A stretch of DNA of 64,000 bases from Puffinus mauretanicus. Taxonomy: Eukaryota > Chordata > Aves > Procellariiformes > Procellariidae. The notes below the pieces were generated by a model that saw only the letters and a program-made list of their open reading frames with translations, made no database searches and was not told the origin of the DNA. Each line of letters opens with the position of its first letter. The first letter of the stretch is position 1. Shown here in pieces: positions 37,293-50,183 of this stretch. A program made the position numbers and the translations under genes. Location of the stretch: positions 2,170,001 to 2,234,000 of the forward strand of contig JAJKFH010002198.1 in the NCBI GenBank assembly GCA_023333565.1, in the 5' to 3' direction.

Positions 37293-38835
37293 TCTAGTTA
37301 AGCTACAAAATAAATAAACTCTGCTAACAAATCTAAAGATCAGTTCAGCTGTAGAACTTGGTATCAGCAGTTGAGCAAGATTTACATGACAATTTTCTTC
37401 CACCTAGTTTCTTTTAGATTCTTTAGAATTTTTTTTCTAAAATCAGTTCTAGACATTCTTAGTTTCAGCTCCTGTGTGTCATCATAATTTGCTGTTTCCT
37501 TTCTTTTAAAGATTCCTAGTCTTTTATATGAAAAAGCTCACACTTTCTTGTTCCCATTCTTCCAGCTACCTTCATTGGGAAATGAGACTGTTCATCCAAA
37601 TAAAGGACAGGAGACAGGAAAAGCTCATGATCATGGCAAAAATACTTCGTAACTTGTTTTGATGAGGAAGACATAATAAATGTTAAAATATTAATAATTA
37701 TATGTTGCATAAATGTTACTATTTATTTTGAATTGATAAATGAAACAAGTGTTGCTTACCCTCCTCTCCCCCTTCTCTTTTCCCTCCAGGGATTTTACTG
37801 TTAGAGGAGGCATTCCTGCAGATGAATCCCAAGAGTAAAGAGGCACTTTGCTTTCTGCTCTTACCACATTCTCGACTTTGCCTCATCATTTGAGTTGCAG
37901 ATACAAATCTGAAAACATGGATAGTATATATATTGAAACGTCACAAGCAATCAAAATTTTTCTTTTTGCAACTTTGATCTGTATCATTGGTAACATTTTT
38001 GCAGCAATTTTTCTTTCGTGTAAATGAACACATTCCATATATGCATGTCTTCCAGCATCACCAGAATACATTCTGGTTCTTGGTTTATTTGTCACAATAT
38101 TGTTCATAAACTCTTTAAAAAAATCTATATTTCTATGCCATCATTTGCTTGATCATATGAACTGAATCAAGTCGTCTTCAGAACTCAGCATAAGTTTAAA
38201 TCTGACTCTTGACCAAGCACTTAGCAATTAGGTAGACCTCACTGTTAATTTATCCAAGGAGAACTTGGTAATTTATATCTAGGGTTGGATGCTTGGATGG
38301 TTATGCTGAAAGATATTGCTTTGTTTTCTGCACCTAACAATTTTGCAGATTCCTCCCTCTGGCAAAATAAACTTGTGCAGCCAGTTCTGCTTTGTCCTGT
38401 GTGATAGACAATACTCAGACAGGCGATGGTTCAGTGCCATCTGTGCTGATGTCCCTTCCCAGAGCAGACGGCAGGGACCCCATGTCCCAGACGGGGAGCA
38501 GCACGGGGCCCTGTAAGGGAGGGTAACTGAGCTCACAGACTATGTGCTGCTTCTGTGCCCTAAAGCCAGCAGGTACACAGAACTGCAAATATACCCCATG
38601 TTTTGGGGTTTTCTTATGTGTACAGGCCCAAAGCCTATGACTTGGGCGGTAGCAGTGATGCTTTCTTCACTAATGTTTCATGGATTGCTCCACATAGGAA
38701 TCAAACTTTACATTCCTGTACAGAGTTGAAAAGTCAATGTTTCCATTCCACTGACACTGTCCTTCAGTCCCTCTCTCTCTCTCCTTTGTAAACCTCTTTG
38801 TGTTTTCCTACAAGATGTTTCTTACATATTGAATT

Positions 38836-39168
38836 GTGGGCACGAGTGATATAGCCAGAAGCAGTCTGAGGAGTATCAAGAAGGGTTACAGAGCCCTGGG
38901 AGCGGCTGTAAGGGACTCTGGAGCATAGGTAGGTTTTTCATCAATCCTGCCGGTCAAAGGGAAGGGGTTTGAAAGGGCCAGTCGAATCTGGGGAGTCAAC
39001 AAATGGTTAAGGGACTAGTGCCACAGCCAGGGGTTCGGCTACTTAGACCATGGGACTCGCTTTGAGAAACCTGGTCTACTGGGGGCTGATGGGGTCTGTC
39101 TGTCAGGGAAGGGGAAGAGCATCTTCGGTCATAGGCTTGCCAAGCTGGTCAAGAGGGCTTTAAACTAA
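38836..39168 (+). pseudogene. CR1 ORF1 C-terminal remnant (SGNH esterase domain)
   Basis: One frame runs from the 5' truncation point to a TAA at 39166-39168 with no frameshift. It begins with VGTSD, the counterpart of the GTND block of SGNH hydrolases. It continues through a LPVKGKG segment (about 38950-38973), WGVNKWL, and DHGTRFEKPGLL near 39046-39084. Two internal stops break it: TAG at 38926-38928 and TAG at 39016-39018 (probably from a Trp codon). In this family the catalytic His lies in DGVHLS; here the same place reads DGVCLS (TGT at 39097-39099), so the residue is lost. In live CR1 this protein binds RNA and has an esterase-like domain thought to act on lipids. This copy lacks the N-terminal half and is dead. 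Confidence 0.8.
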
Positions 39169-39329
39169 CATTGCCAGGGGAGGGGAACCTCAATCCATCC
39201 CACTCCTACCAGTTTGATGCCAGTGCCAGCAATAGATGCCCAAAGCCTGGAGGAGGATCACAGGTCAGCAGGAGAGCTCCTGAAGAGCAGCACAAAGGAA
39301 CTCCAGCAAGAAAGACAGCTTCATCGGGG

Positions 39330-41148
39330 GCCCAACTTAAATGCCTCTATGCAAACGCACATAGCATGGGGAATAAGCAAGAGGAGTTAGAGACGTGCAC
39401 ACGCCTGCAGGGCTACGATCTTATTGGCATCACGGAGACATGGTGGGATGGCTCCTATGATTGGAGTGCTGGGATGGAAAGATACAAACTCTTTAGGAAG
39501 GACAGGCAGGGGAGACGAGGAGGGGGTGTCTCCCTCTATGTCAATGACCAGTTGGAGTGCATGGAGTTCCGTCTGGGGATGGATGAGGAGCCAGCTGAGA
39601 GCTTATGGGTCAGGATTAAAGGGAGGGCTGGGATAGGTGACATTATGGTGGGGGTCTCTACAGGCCACCTGACCAGGAAGACTGAGTGGATGAGGCCCTC
39701 TATAGACAGATAGGAGCAGCCTCACGTTTACAAGCCCTGGTCCTCAGGGGGGACTTCAACCACCCCAATATCTGTTGGAGGGACAACACGGCAGGGCATA
39801 AGCAATCTGGGAGGTTCCTGGAATGCGTCGATGATAACTTTCTTCTCCAAGTGGTAGAGGACCCAACAAGGAGAGGTTCTATGCTGAACCTTGTTCTCAC
39901 CAACAAGGAGGGGCTGGTGGAGAATGTGAAGCTCAAGGGCAGCCTTGGCTGCAGTGACCATGAAATAGTGGAGTTCAAGATCCTTAGGGCACCGAGGAGG
40001 GAGAACATCAAGCTCACTACCCTGGACTTCAGAAGAGCAGAGTCTGGCCTCTTCAGCGATCTGCTTAGTAGAGTGCCATGGGACAAAGCCCTGGAGGGAA
40101 GAGGGGCCCAAGAAAGCTGGTTACTATTCAAGGATCACCTCCTCCAAGCTCAGGAGTGATGCATCCCAATAAAGACGAACTCAGGCAAAAATGCCGGGAG
40201 ACCTGCATGGATGAACAAGGAGCTCCTGGACACACTCAAACACAAAAAAGGAAGCCTACAGAGGGTGGAAGCAAAGACAGGTAGCCTGGAAGGAATACAG
40301 AGAAATTGTCCAAGCAGCCAGGGATCAGGTTAGGAAAGCTAAAGCCCTGATAGAATCAAATCTGGGCAGAGATGTCAAGGGCAACAAGAAAAGCTTCTAT
40401 AGGTACGCCGGGGATAAAAGGAAGACTAGTGAAAACATGGGCCCTCTCTGGAACGAAACGGGAGATCTGGTTACCAGATATATGGAGAAGGCTGAGGTAC
40501 TCAATGACTTTTTTGCCTCTGTCTTCACCAGCAAGTGCTCAAACCTCACCGCCCAAGCCACAGAAGGCAAAGGCAGGAACTGGGAGAATGAAGAGCCGCC
40601 CACTGTAGGAGAAGATCAGGTTCGAGACCACCTAAAGAACCTGAAAGTGCACAAGTCCATGGGACCCAATGAGATCCATTCGCAGGTCCTGAGGGAACTG
40701 GTGGATGAAGTTGCTAAGCCACTATCCATCATATTAGAGAAGTCGTGGCAGTCTGGTAAAGTTCCCACTGACTGGAAAAGGGGAAACATAACCCCATTTT
40801 TAAAAAGGGAAAACAGGAAGACCCGGGGAACTAGAGTCCAGTCAGTGTTGCCTCTGTGCCTGGAAAGATCATGGAACAGATCCTCCTGGAAGCTATGCTA
40901 AGGCATATGGAGAACAGGGAGGTGATTCAAGACAGCCAGCATGGCTTCACCAAGGGCAAGTCCTGCCTGACCAACCTAGTTGCCTTCTATGATGAAGTGA
41001 GTACATCAGTGGACATAAGAAGGGCTACCGATGTCATCTATCTGGACCTCTGTAAGGCCTTTGACATGGTCCCCCACAACATCCTTCTCTCTAAACTGGA
41101 GAGGTATGGATTTGATGGGTGGACTGTCTGGTGGGTGAGGAACAGGTT
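39330..41148 (+). pseudogene. CR1 ORF2 remnant: AP endonuclease and partial reverse transcriptase
   Basis: The endonuclease motifs are in order: NAHSMGNKQEEL near 39350, ITETWWD with the catalytic Glu at 39435, GDFNH at 39749-39763 and SDHE at 39953-39964. The linker and RT follow, with [13 protein letters not shown] near 40942-40980 and the first catalytic block YLDLCKAFD near 41039-41065. The RT then stops, so the thumb, the FADD box and the C-terminus are missing. Three single-base frameshifts are visible: a deletion near 39657, an extra A in the A-run 40244-40249, and a missing C near 40792-40795. In-frame stops are TGA 39683-39685, TGA 40157-40159 and TAG 40832-40834. The open frames at 39171-39713, 39686-40159, 40437-40901 and 40856-41179 are pieces of this one gene. 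There is no ATG at 39171 (it is TTG). Confidence 0.92.
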
Positions 41149-44100
41149 TCCCACTTGCTGCTTATGGCGTTTACTCTGACATGGGGGACTTTTTATCTGT
41201 AGATCATCTAGAGAGTTTGGATCAGTGGTGGCAGAGCCTTTAGCAGCATTTTATGGTTCAACCATTGTGCCACACTTGTTCACACCTCTATAAAATCGAG
41301 GCTGTGGTGAACTCAATAAGCAATCCATATGGCAACTGAAAGTTGATGCATCTGGGGCATTGAGGCTTTCACGTTCATGTTTTAGAAAAGTTTTCAAAAT
41401 GTCTCTCCCATTAGAGCAGTGACTTTCTCCCTGGAGATTTAATTCCAGTTCCAACTTGTCTTCTTTCTCTAAGCAGCTCATGTAACTCTACATTTAATGA
41501 AAAACAATCTCTCAGGTTGCTCTGTAAGGCAAATTATTTACCCTTCCAACACCTGCTTTGCGAAGAACTGTAAATACACCACACAAATGGTGAATACTGC
41601 ACATGGGATTTGCTAATGCCTTTCACTGCAAGTATCTGATCAGCTGTCAGTAAGAAATATGAATCTTTTTGGAACTACAGCTTGATTTATTTCAAGATAG
41701 TAAATTATATAAATAAATAATTTGAAATATTGATCTCTCTTTCTTTCCTAGTAAAGTCAGATTTTCCACTGCTTTCACTGAGAGTACTAGAGAGGCTGGA
41801 ACAAGAGAAAAATGTGATAATGTTGGACACCCCCCCAAACTATCAGGATTTCAAAGTCAAGTCATTTTGACACACCTTACTTCTCTACATCAAATGCAAA
41901 AGACAATAAATAGGAAACATTTTTCTACCAAACAGTTAAGTAAACTAGGAGGGAATTTAGATTCCGAAACAACCAAAAAGTATCCTTTCATTGATTTATG
42001 TATTTTGACTTAAGCTCAGGGTTAAACTAAGGGATTATAACATTCACTAGAAGTATTTCAGGCAGGAACAATTTGACATGTATAACAAAAACAACACCCC
42101 CATTTCAGTCCTGGTAAAGGCTCTTTATCACAACTTGCACAACAGCTGCCTGGAGCCCGACTCAACTACATGCCCAGAGCTGCTACAGTTTTACTTGACA
42201 GTTGGTCCTTAATGAATGCAGTGACTAATGAAAAGTACATGATACTGGTTTAAATTTGCAGGAATTTTAAGCCACCCAAAAGGAAAAGTACAATACATAT
42301 CTTTTCAGTGATTCTGTATAAAAAAAAAGAAAAATCCTTTGTCCTTTCCAGCTCTGAGTACATCCGGGTCTCTCCAACCACTGTCCCGATTCCTTTTCAT
42401 AACACTTTGGGTCTCTGTATTTGCCTGAAAGAACCGGTTCTCATTCCAAGTTCTCTAAATATTGGTTATTATTTTCTGTCTCAGACCTATGTCTCATGGG
42501 GTTAAAAACCTGGGGTCACTGATTCCTCTGCTATCAGAGGCAAACCTGTGCTGAATGGCTCCCAATACAATATTTTGTTTCGAAAATCTGGCCAGTTGTT
42601 TTGCCTAAATAAGAAAAGAGGCCACATGTACTATGGCTGCTTGTAACAGCAGAGGAATTGGACACAACAATAAAGCAAGTTTTTTTGATTCCTTTAAGTT
42701 TTGAAAACCTGGTTCTGTAGGTGCTGAGCATTTTTCAGTCTAGTTCCAGAAATCATACGAAAATAAATTTCTAACCCAGCTCACAGCACTAACTCACATT
42801 AAACTTATTCATGTAACTATGCAGATGAACACAGAAGGTAAAAATCAATTTATTTCACAAAACTGTTAGCAAATCCCAGAACAGAATTAGATTGATTCGC
42901 GTGAGGAGGCATGAAAGGCTGCGATTTAACTTGTTTAAATTTAATTGGAAATGGCACTAAACCCCATGAACCCAACTAGCCATAGTGAATCCCTAAGAGT
43001 CCCTGAAGGGCTGTGAAATGAGACAGGAAGTATGTGGGATACTTCTGCTATCTCTGTTTCTTGGTCGAAGGGCATGTCATCCCTCATAAATAACACAATA
43101 AGAGCACCAGCTTATTGCAAGGTGGCACATGGTGGTGAAATCACATAGCACTCGTGTTCTCTGCCCATAAAGGAACAGTAGAGGAAGATTCTCCATTGAC
43201 ACACATGCTATGCAGCGGGCGTCCATCAGCAGTAGCAGTCCCCCTCTGTGGCGGCTGGAGACAGCCCCTCAGTGCCCTGCTCAGCACGTGCAGCATGTTC
43301 AGGTGTGTTCAGGAGGGTATCAAATTCCAGAAAATCTCTCATATAACAATTTCAACAACTTTGAGACCTTTCCTTGGTTTGGATATGCACAATGCAAATG
43401 TATAGATGCATGTATTATTGATATTTGCCTCATTTTATTAGTTGTGTTTTCATTTGCTATCCGTTAACTTTTTTAATCAGAAAATCAAGGCAAAAAGTCA
43501 AATGGATGTAGGAAACGATAAAGGTTTATTGCAAGCTATAAACTACAGCCACTTAGTCACCAAAGAAGCAGATAATCAATTGAAAGTACAAAATTTCCGT
43601 TGGTAATCTGTCACCAATGAAAAGACTTTTCAGCACAAAATCCATTTGCACAGTTATTTTGAATGCATGATTCATAAACTTTTAAAGTGTTTGTGGTCAA
43701 GGTCCACAACTGACCAGTGGCAGATACTTGAAAAATAAAAAAATAACTTTCAACCACATAGAAAGCAGTAGTCAAGAGAGGGCATATCCCCACTGGATTT
43801 ATTCTCTGTATGGCTGTTCTAGCACTTACATGTACAAGCAGCATCATGTTTCGCTTAAAAAAACCCCTTAGTATTTAATCTTCCATTTTGTCTACACATA
43901 GCCTATTTAAAATATTAATGCCCTATTTACTGCATAATTTTTCAGTAGTGTTTTGTCTTCAAAACATCATATAACAAAATGAATCCATCCCATCACCCCT
44001 ATGGGTCCACTGATATCCAACTACTGGTATCCTTGAGACTTACCTTCTACAGAAAATCTGAAATTCAGTCTTTTTCCAACATCTCTATGGCTGAGCTGGG

Positions 44101-45423
44101 CTCAGGGATATTTCAGGTCTTCCTCTGGTGGTGCTGTCCTGAACAAATCATTAGTCTGTCTTACCCTTCTTGCCTTACAATATTTTGAATTTTCTGAACA
44201 GACATCCTTACTTCGACATGTCTCAAAGTATGATGTTATGATTCAGCTCCTCCGTTGTATTAGGTAGGGTAAAACCGTGCAGCGGGGGTATGGACCCAGC
44301 TCCTGCTGGCCAGAGTTAAGTGCTAGAAACAACTCTTTATCAATGTCATGTCTGAAGATTTAAAAAAAATCCCCCAAACCTCTGACCAATATATTTTCAG
44401 ATAAAAATAAACAACATACCACTGTGATATTATGAAACCAGTCTTATTGTTATATACATTTCCAAGAGCTCTTCAGCCCATCGATTAATCTTTGACATCT
44501 AGTTTTTCTTTCTCATGACATACTAGTCTTATGTTTGTCAAGCAGACCTTAAAAAAATCAAAAAAGAAAGCAAAACCCAGACACTAGGAATCATGACATA
44601 GCCCAGATCACACACCAAGGAAGGGCTTGTGGGTTTCTAGAAAAGAGAAACCCAAGATTTTTTAGAAGAATTCATGGCCCATTTTGAAGTATTCAGGACA
44701 GACAACTAAAAGCCATCTTCCAGAATAGCTTTATTCCTTTTTAACCAAAAACCACATTTTCTGAAGCTCTCAAGGTGCAAAAATTGCCTGTTTGGTGCTA
44801 CCACCTGTCTGTTCAATAAATTGTGCTTTGTGAAAAGTTTAAAGCAACTGAAAGCCGACTTTCAAAGCCAGGAAAAATGAGGAAAGCCTACTACTAGTCA
44901 TTGCTGTTACAAGCCTTTGGTGAGTGCTCTGAGTCATGTTTTAAATTAATTCCACTTTAATTACAAATCAATAGTAAATATCATGTGTGGGGAAAATGTA
45001 TAGGAATAGGTTGGCTATGCTCACAGCTTTGACATAATTAAGCTGGTCAGAACAGTGATTTTTTTGTCTTTTTGTCATGAAAATGTTTAATTTTAGGAAT
45101 TTTTATGGTCAAATATTGTCTTGATCAGAACACCGCATCGTGTTTTGGTCTTTAACACTGCTGAAATTCCACTCCACAGGGGTTTTTGTCAATTCAATCC
45201 CCTTCACAATCAGGTCAATATAAATTTTGTCCTTAGACTTCGACAACTACCAACCTGTAAAAGCCTGATGCACTGTACAGCATTTGGATTAATTTTGCCT
45301 TGCCACCATCGTAATTTTCAGTTTTATCACAGGCCAGCATGAACACGCCCTACTTGTTTCAGCTTTGCAGCATTTAATTTTGGAATTGGTGTTGAAAACA
45401 AAGTAAAAGTCAAGAAGCTGGAT
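41149..45423. other. No gene or repeat recognised
   Basis: AT-rich DNA immediately follows the CR1 break, with no trace of the missing RT or 3' UTR. A slightly GC-richer patch lies at 43205-43300. A minus-strand consensus donor (AAG|GTAAGT) occurs near plus positions 44037-44044, but no good acceptor and open frame can be paired with it. Confidence 0.45.
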
Positions 45424-45560
45424 GCAGCTGCAGAGGGGCAGCGGGAAAGCAAGCTTGGCAGAGCTGCTGTGTCCCAAGCATGGAGGGGGAGGCTGGACCA
45501 CGACCCGGCTCTGCGGGGCTGGCCCGACGCGGGCAGACCTGGGGAGTAGCCCTGACTCAG
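45424..45560. other. Small GC-rich, CpG-containing block
   Basis: About nine CpGs in 140 bases within AT-rich DNA. Open frames of 85-143 codons cross it on both strands, which shows they reflect composition rather than coding. No family was recognised. Confidence 0.4.
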
Positions 45561-48500
45561 TGCCCGGGCAAAACCCTGAGTCATGTGAGGAAAGAAGACA
45601 GAAAAACAAAAACAAAGTGAAGGAAGCTTTCCATTCCAAATTTTTCATGGATAAAATAGGGATTCCAGTGGAACTGTAATTCAGCAACTGCAGAGAGAGC
45701 TCATGAAAGTTAAGAGTCAACTTCCAAGCTTTTGCTTTGCAGAACAGATGGGAAAGCTTACTTGTAGTTGCACAGAAGAAACATCAAACCTGCAAATTAT
45801 GGCAGGGAAAGATAAATGACCCTCTCAGATGTAGCAGTATCCCAGCAATGCCAGTGCAATGCTAGTGCAGTGCTGCTCTTGTGGAAGAGATGAAGTAGAT
45901 ATATTTTTTCCTACATCTTACTTGGGAAGTTTAGCAACTTTTGAAGTATAAAATACCCTTTGGGCTGAATTATTCTATAGTTATTCTCTTCAAGATGATA
46001 ACTCAAAGCAGTTACAAAAAAAGAATAATTTCATCTCAGCATCATTATGCATGTACTTATACACTAAACTACATTTAAATGCACAGAAATTTTAAAAAAA
46101 AACCCTAAAAATCATGATTATGATTTAAATGAAGTAAACAGTTTATAAAATTTCACACCTGAGGCTGCATCTGCACAGTCATTTATTGCATGGGTACATT
46201 TTTACTTCTGAAAGCAGAAGTAATTAGTGTTATTACAGGGAGCATACGTAGTTATTAGTTAGACAATGATTTTATTGGAAGCACCAAAGCTCTTGTTCTT
46301 TATATTTCAGCTAGTCTATGATAGCCTGTTTAACACTGACTTTTCATCAGACTTACCACTACTGCCTTCCTACTGAAGACAGTAAAACAAAAGGAAAAGT
46401 TTCCTTGCTAGAAATATAAATAGAGTATTCTAAAATGGAAAATGTTTGGACATTTCCTGAGAAGGGTTTTCTAGCTACATTCACTATTCTGTTGGAAGAA
46501 ATGGGAAAAAAGACTGTGTGGGATCTACAGATTACAAGCTTCAAATATTTAATAATAGAATTCTGCAGCTTTGGAAATCAAATATATTTTTATGACACAT
46601 TTGCAAATAGGATTTCCAGACCACATTTGGACAGATTGCTTGCCCAAATGAAAGAGGCATAGTGAAAGTCTCATTTGGCTAGTCTGAAAGAAAGAAAGGC
46701 TTATTCTTTTCCCTGCTGTTTATTTGTCACAAAATGAAATCTGGGAGAATTTCTTTTTTTGGTCCAGGAAGTTTTCCATTTGGAGAGGTTTGGTCTCTTA
46801 ATGCTACAGCCATATTTTTCTATCACGCATTCAATAAAATGTTCCCCTTTGTAAGAAATTTCTGTTAAAAAGAAAAGGGTTGATGATAGAAAAATTTTGG
46901 CAAGAAACATGATAATGTAGTAACCTTATTTATTGCGTAATTTATAGTTGGAATGTCTAGACTTGTACCTGTTTTAACTTAACTTCATATAAGCACTTCC
47001 TCTCAGCTAATATGTGAAATGTCAGGTATCTAGAACTCTTTGAGAATTTGTTAATATTTTTTCCATGAGATTTTTTTCCTAGATAAAAATATCACTGAAA
47101 AATATTATTATTTACAGCCTTGATTAAGTGTTTCCTCTGCAATAGACAAATAATCACAAATACAACAGCAAATACAAAATGTACTATTTGCTAAGCTTAT
47201 GCTGCATAAGAGTCAGTGTTTATTGATTGTCTTCAGCCTCCTTTCTGTTATATAGTTGCTAGGTTAACTGCTAGATAGCAATGTAAGCAATGATAGCAGT
47301 GGGAAAATCAGTGCTGTTCAATCTTTTTCTGCACCTTCAGGAAACATCTTTTCCCACTGAGCTGATTTCCTAACACATATTAAACACGCTTGTGAAAATA
47401 ACCTCCAAAAAAATATCCTAGGGATGATAATATAGTTATTATTGCATCCACAAATTTTAATTGTGGTTCTTGGTCTGAGAGATCCCCATAATTGGCACCG
47501 TGTGGTCTGCCAAAAATGTCACATTACGAATGAGATATTGGGAATGTCCAGATAAACCCTTAGACTGTAGTCCCAAACCATAAACCTGATCTCGGAAAAT
47601 TTAACAGGACTGGCACCAAACAGTTATGATCAGAGAGCCAAGACTCGTTTTCTATTTTCCCTTAAATACATAGTTCTCTTTCCTAGAACAAAGATGTAGT
47701 ATTTAGCAAAATATTTGGGAGCTCAGAGCACAGCAGCTTCCCAGTCTTCTCCCAAGCCCTTTGCACACTGAGCGCCAGGTCAGCTACCCATGCTTGGGGG
47801 GCAGTGCCCGGCATAGCGTTCACCTGCAGTTATTGCCCTTCTCAGCCACATCTGCCAGGCTTTGGTTTCTGTGCAAAAAGGAGATGCATCTGCTATTCAA
47901 GGAAACGGCCAGACAGGAAGATCAGTGAATGATAGATGTGAACTTCTACGTCCAGGACAATTTGCACCTTTCACTTTTCCTTCAACTTTTTCCTTGCTGT
48001 ACCTGACAAACATTTTTTTTCTAGTTAAGCAGTGCGCATGTAGAATTTTGTGGAAATTCTCTGGCTTGGAACTCCAATAGTTGCTAGGATTGTATTTTTT
48101 GCAGGTGAACAGAAAGTAGATTCTCTACATGGTTGCCAATACAACAGGGGAAAGAAAGTGCTGCAGCTAAGCTATGGCAGAGAAAGATCATTAGGAGATC
48201 TTCAAAATCAGAACAGCTATTCTATTGTGTGATTTCTGACACCTACTCAGTTTGATATTCCCCTATCCAGGCACATAAGTTTGCCAGACAGGCAGCTGGT
48301 ATAAGGAATGATTTGTGTGGAAATACAAACAAATTCTGCTCAATTAATTCTACATGCTTATTTTCCTTTGATGCTTTACTGTATATTATTTTACATCAGT
48401 CACCACTCAAGCCACTCTGGTTACAATCATTGAAGGAGTACACAAGTGTGTTTATTATTTAAGTTCCCATAATCTGTGTAAGTAAAAACACATAATGAAA

Positions 48501-50183
48501 AAATGACATGTGACATAAAATAGTAAGATGGAAGGCAAAATGAGCAACATTCAGTGAAGCTTTTGGAGCAAAATATTTAAAACTAAATTAAAAACTAATG
48601 AATAAAGAGATACTAGAAGACACGCTGGTATCAAAATCACTACAAATAGGATAAGAAAAGCTGGACATATTTGGGCATTATAAAGCCTATGTGATATTGG
48701 GTACCTCTATAACACTTCATCAGTTCCAAGAGAACAGATAAAAGATCGATTCTGGGTCACATCCCATCATAGCACAGCAGTGATTGAAGAGACATTATTA
48801 GGTCTGAGAATAAGAGGCTTAAAAAAAAAAAAGTTTAAGACAACTGGGACCATTTGACTGCTGCCTTATCTGGGGATAATGCTGGCCCCATGTCACAGTG
48901 AGAATGACAGTGACAGATACACCAAAGGAAGAAGAGCATCAAGGTGTAAAACTTAGGAAGAAAAAAAAAAGAATCGCCATAGTAAAGGCTGTAATTTAAG
49001 ACTTATATTAATATCACTCAAATGAATGTATGTTTTGAGGACTGAATTTCAGAGATGAGAGGAGAACTGCAGTGACACTGCAGTATCTGGGGAAGAACAG
49101 TCTCTATTCCTGATTAGCATCTCCACATCCCACTGTCCTCCTTTATTGTTGTGTCTCCAAACAAATGAGTCACAGAAAAATCTCAGAGAAGAATGTTGTT
49201 TTATTGAAAAACTCACTCCTTTCTTCCTACTCTGCATCCTTTCCTTCTGTCCTCCTTCATCAGTCTCTTTGATTTTCAGTTAGAAAATGCAGGGCCTCTG
49301 CTTCAAATGACATTTGGTTTTGAAAATTTGTAATATTTAACTGCAACTTAAAAGAAAACAAAAATATGTACGTTTTCAAATGGATCACAAAGGAGAGGTC
49401 TTTGTCAGGCATATTATCTGCAACCTTGCACTAGACTGAAGGCTGAAAAAAGAGACAAGCTTTGTTTTTAAACAAATTTATTTTCCTTACTATTCTGTCT
49501 TCCACCCGGGACACATGTGTGATGCAGAGTGCATACACACATGCTGTGGAAGGTGACAGCAATTGTCATTTTGTTCTTAGAATCAGGAGTATAAAAATCA
49601 TGAAACATGTGTAAGTAATACATTCGGGCTCCAAGGCATGCTTTTTAATCTAGAAAGAACCGAATGCCAATTAAATGGAAGTGCATTTATTGCTTTGTTT
49701 CTCAACTTGCTAATGGTCTTACAAAATTTGTTGCTGCCCTTGTTGCCTTAAAGATTGGATCAAGAATGAAAAAACCCACAATGTTACCATGACTTTTAGC
49801 AGGCATAACTGCTGAATTTCTCATCAGTAATGTACCCAGGAAAAAAAAGATCTCTTCATTAACCTAAGATACAGCAATTTAAGTGCATATACAAAGGAAA
49901 AAAAGTACAGTGAAAATTCCAACATGATCATTTATGTTGGTTTTTCTAATATGATAAGTCATGTAACAAAATTGTTCAACAGTGATAAATAGCTACCATT
50001 AGCGTACAAAATGACTGTGAGAAAATCCTTTAGAGTTAAAAGTAATTAACACAGTTCTGACACTTTTAGATAGAGAAGCTGATGAAAACTCAATTTTCCA
50101 GCAGTTTGAATCCTATTTTCAAGTCCCCATCCTAAAAATTCTTTGAAAAAGACTTGATTCCATGTACATGGCTAATACAGCAG
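45561..50183. other. No gene recognised
   Basis: AT-rich noncoding-looking sequence with homopolymer A runs (48822-48833, 48960-48971). Nothing assignable to a repeat family or a gene. Confidence 0.45.

Larger units (their letters stand above)
38836..41148 (+). mobile_element. CR1 LINE fragment truncated at both ends
   Basis: A continuous 2.3-kb stretch is collinear with avian CR1 elements. It carries the ORF1 C-terminal region (to 39168), then the ORF2 endonuclease (about 39330-40160), the linker and the first RT blocks (to about 41148). It starts inside ORF1, at a GTSD-like version of the SGNH GTND block. It ends inside the RT finger/palm, before the SGVPQG and FADD blocks, and no CR1 3' UTR or terminal octamer repeats follow. 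Conserved motifs are still legible and breaks are few, so it is much younger than the other LINE remnants here. By eye it resembles the CR1-J/E type; the subfamily is not certain. No target duplication was found. Confidence 0.93.

Noticed and set aside
39171..39713. Calling the 180-codon frame a separate gene
   Set aside because: It begins at TTG just after the CR1 ORF1 stop and is the first part of the broken CR1 ORF2.
45289..45720. 143-codon minus-strand frame
   Set aside because: Crosses a GC-rich block that is also open on the plus strand; composition artefact.
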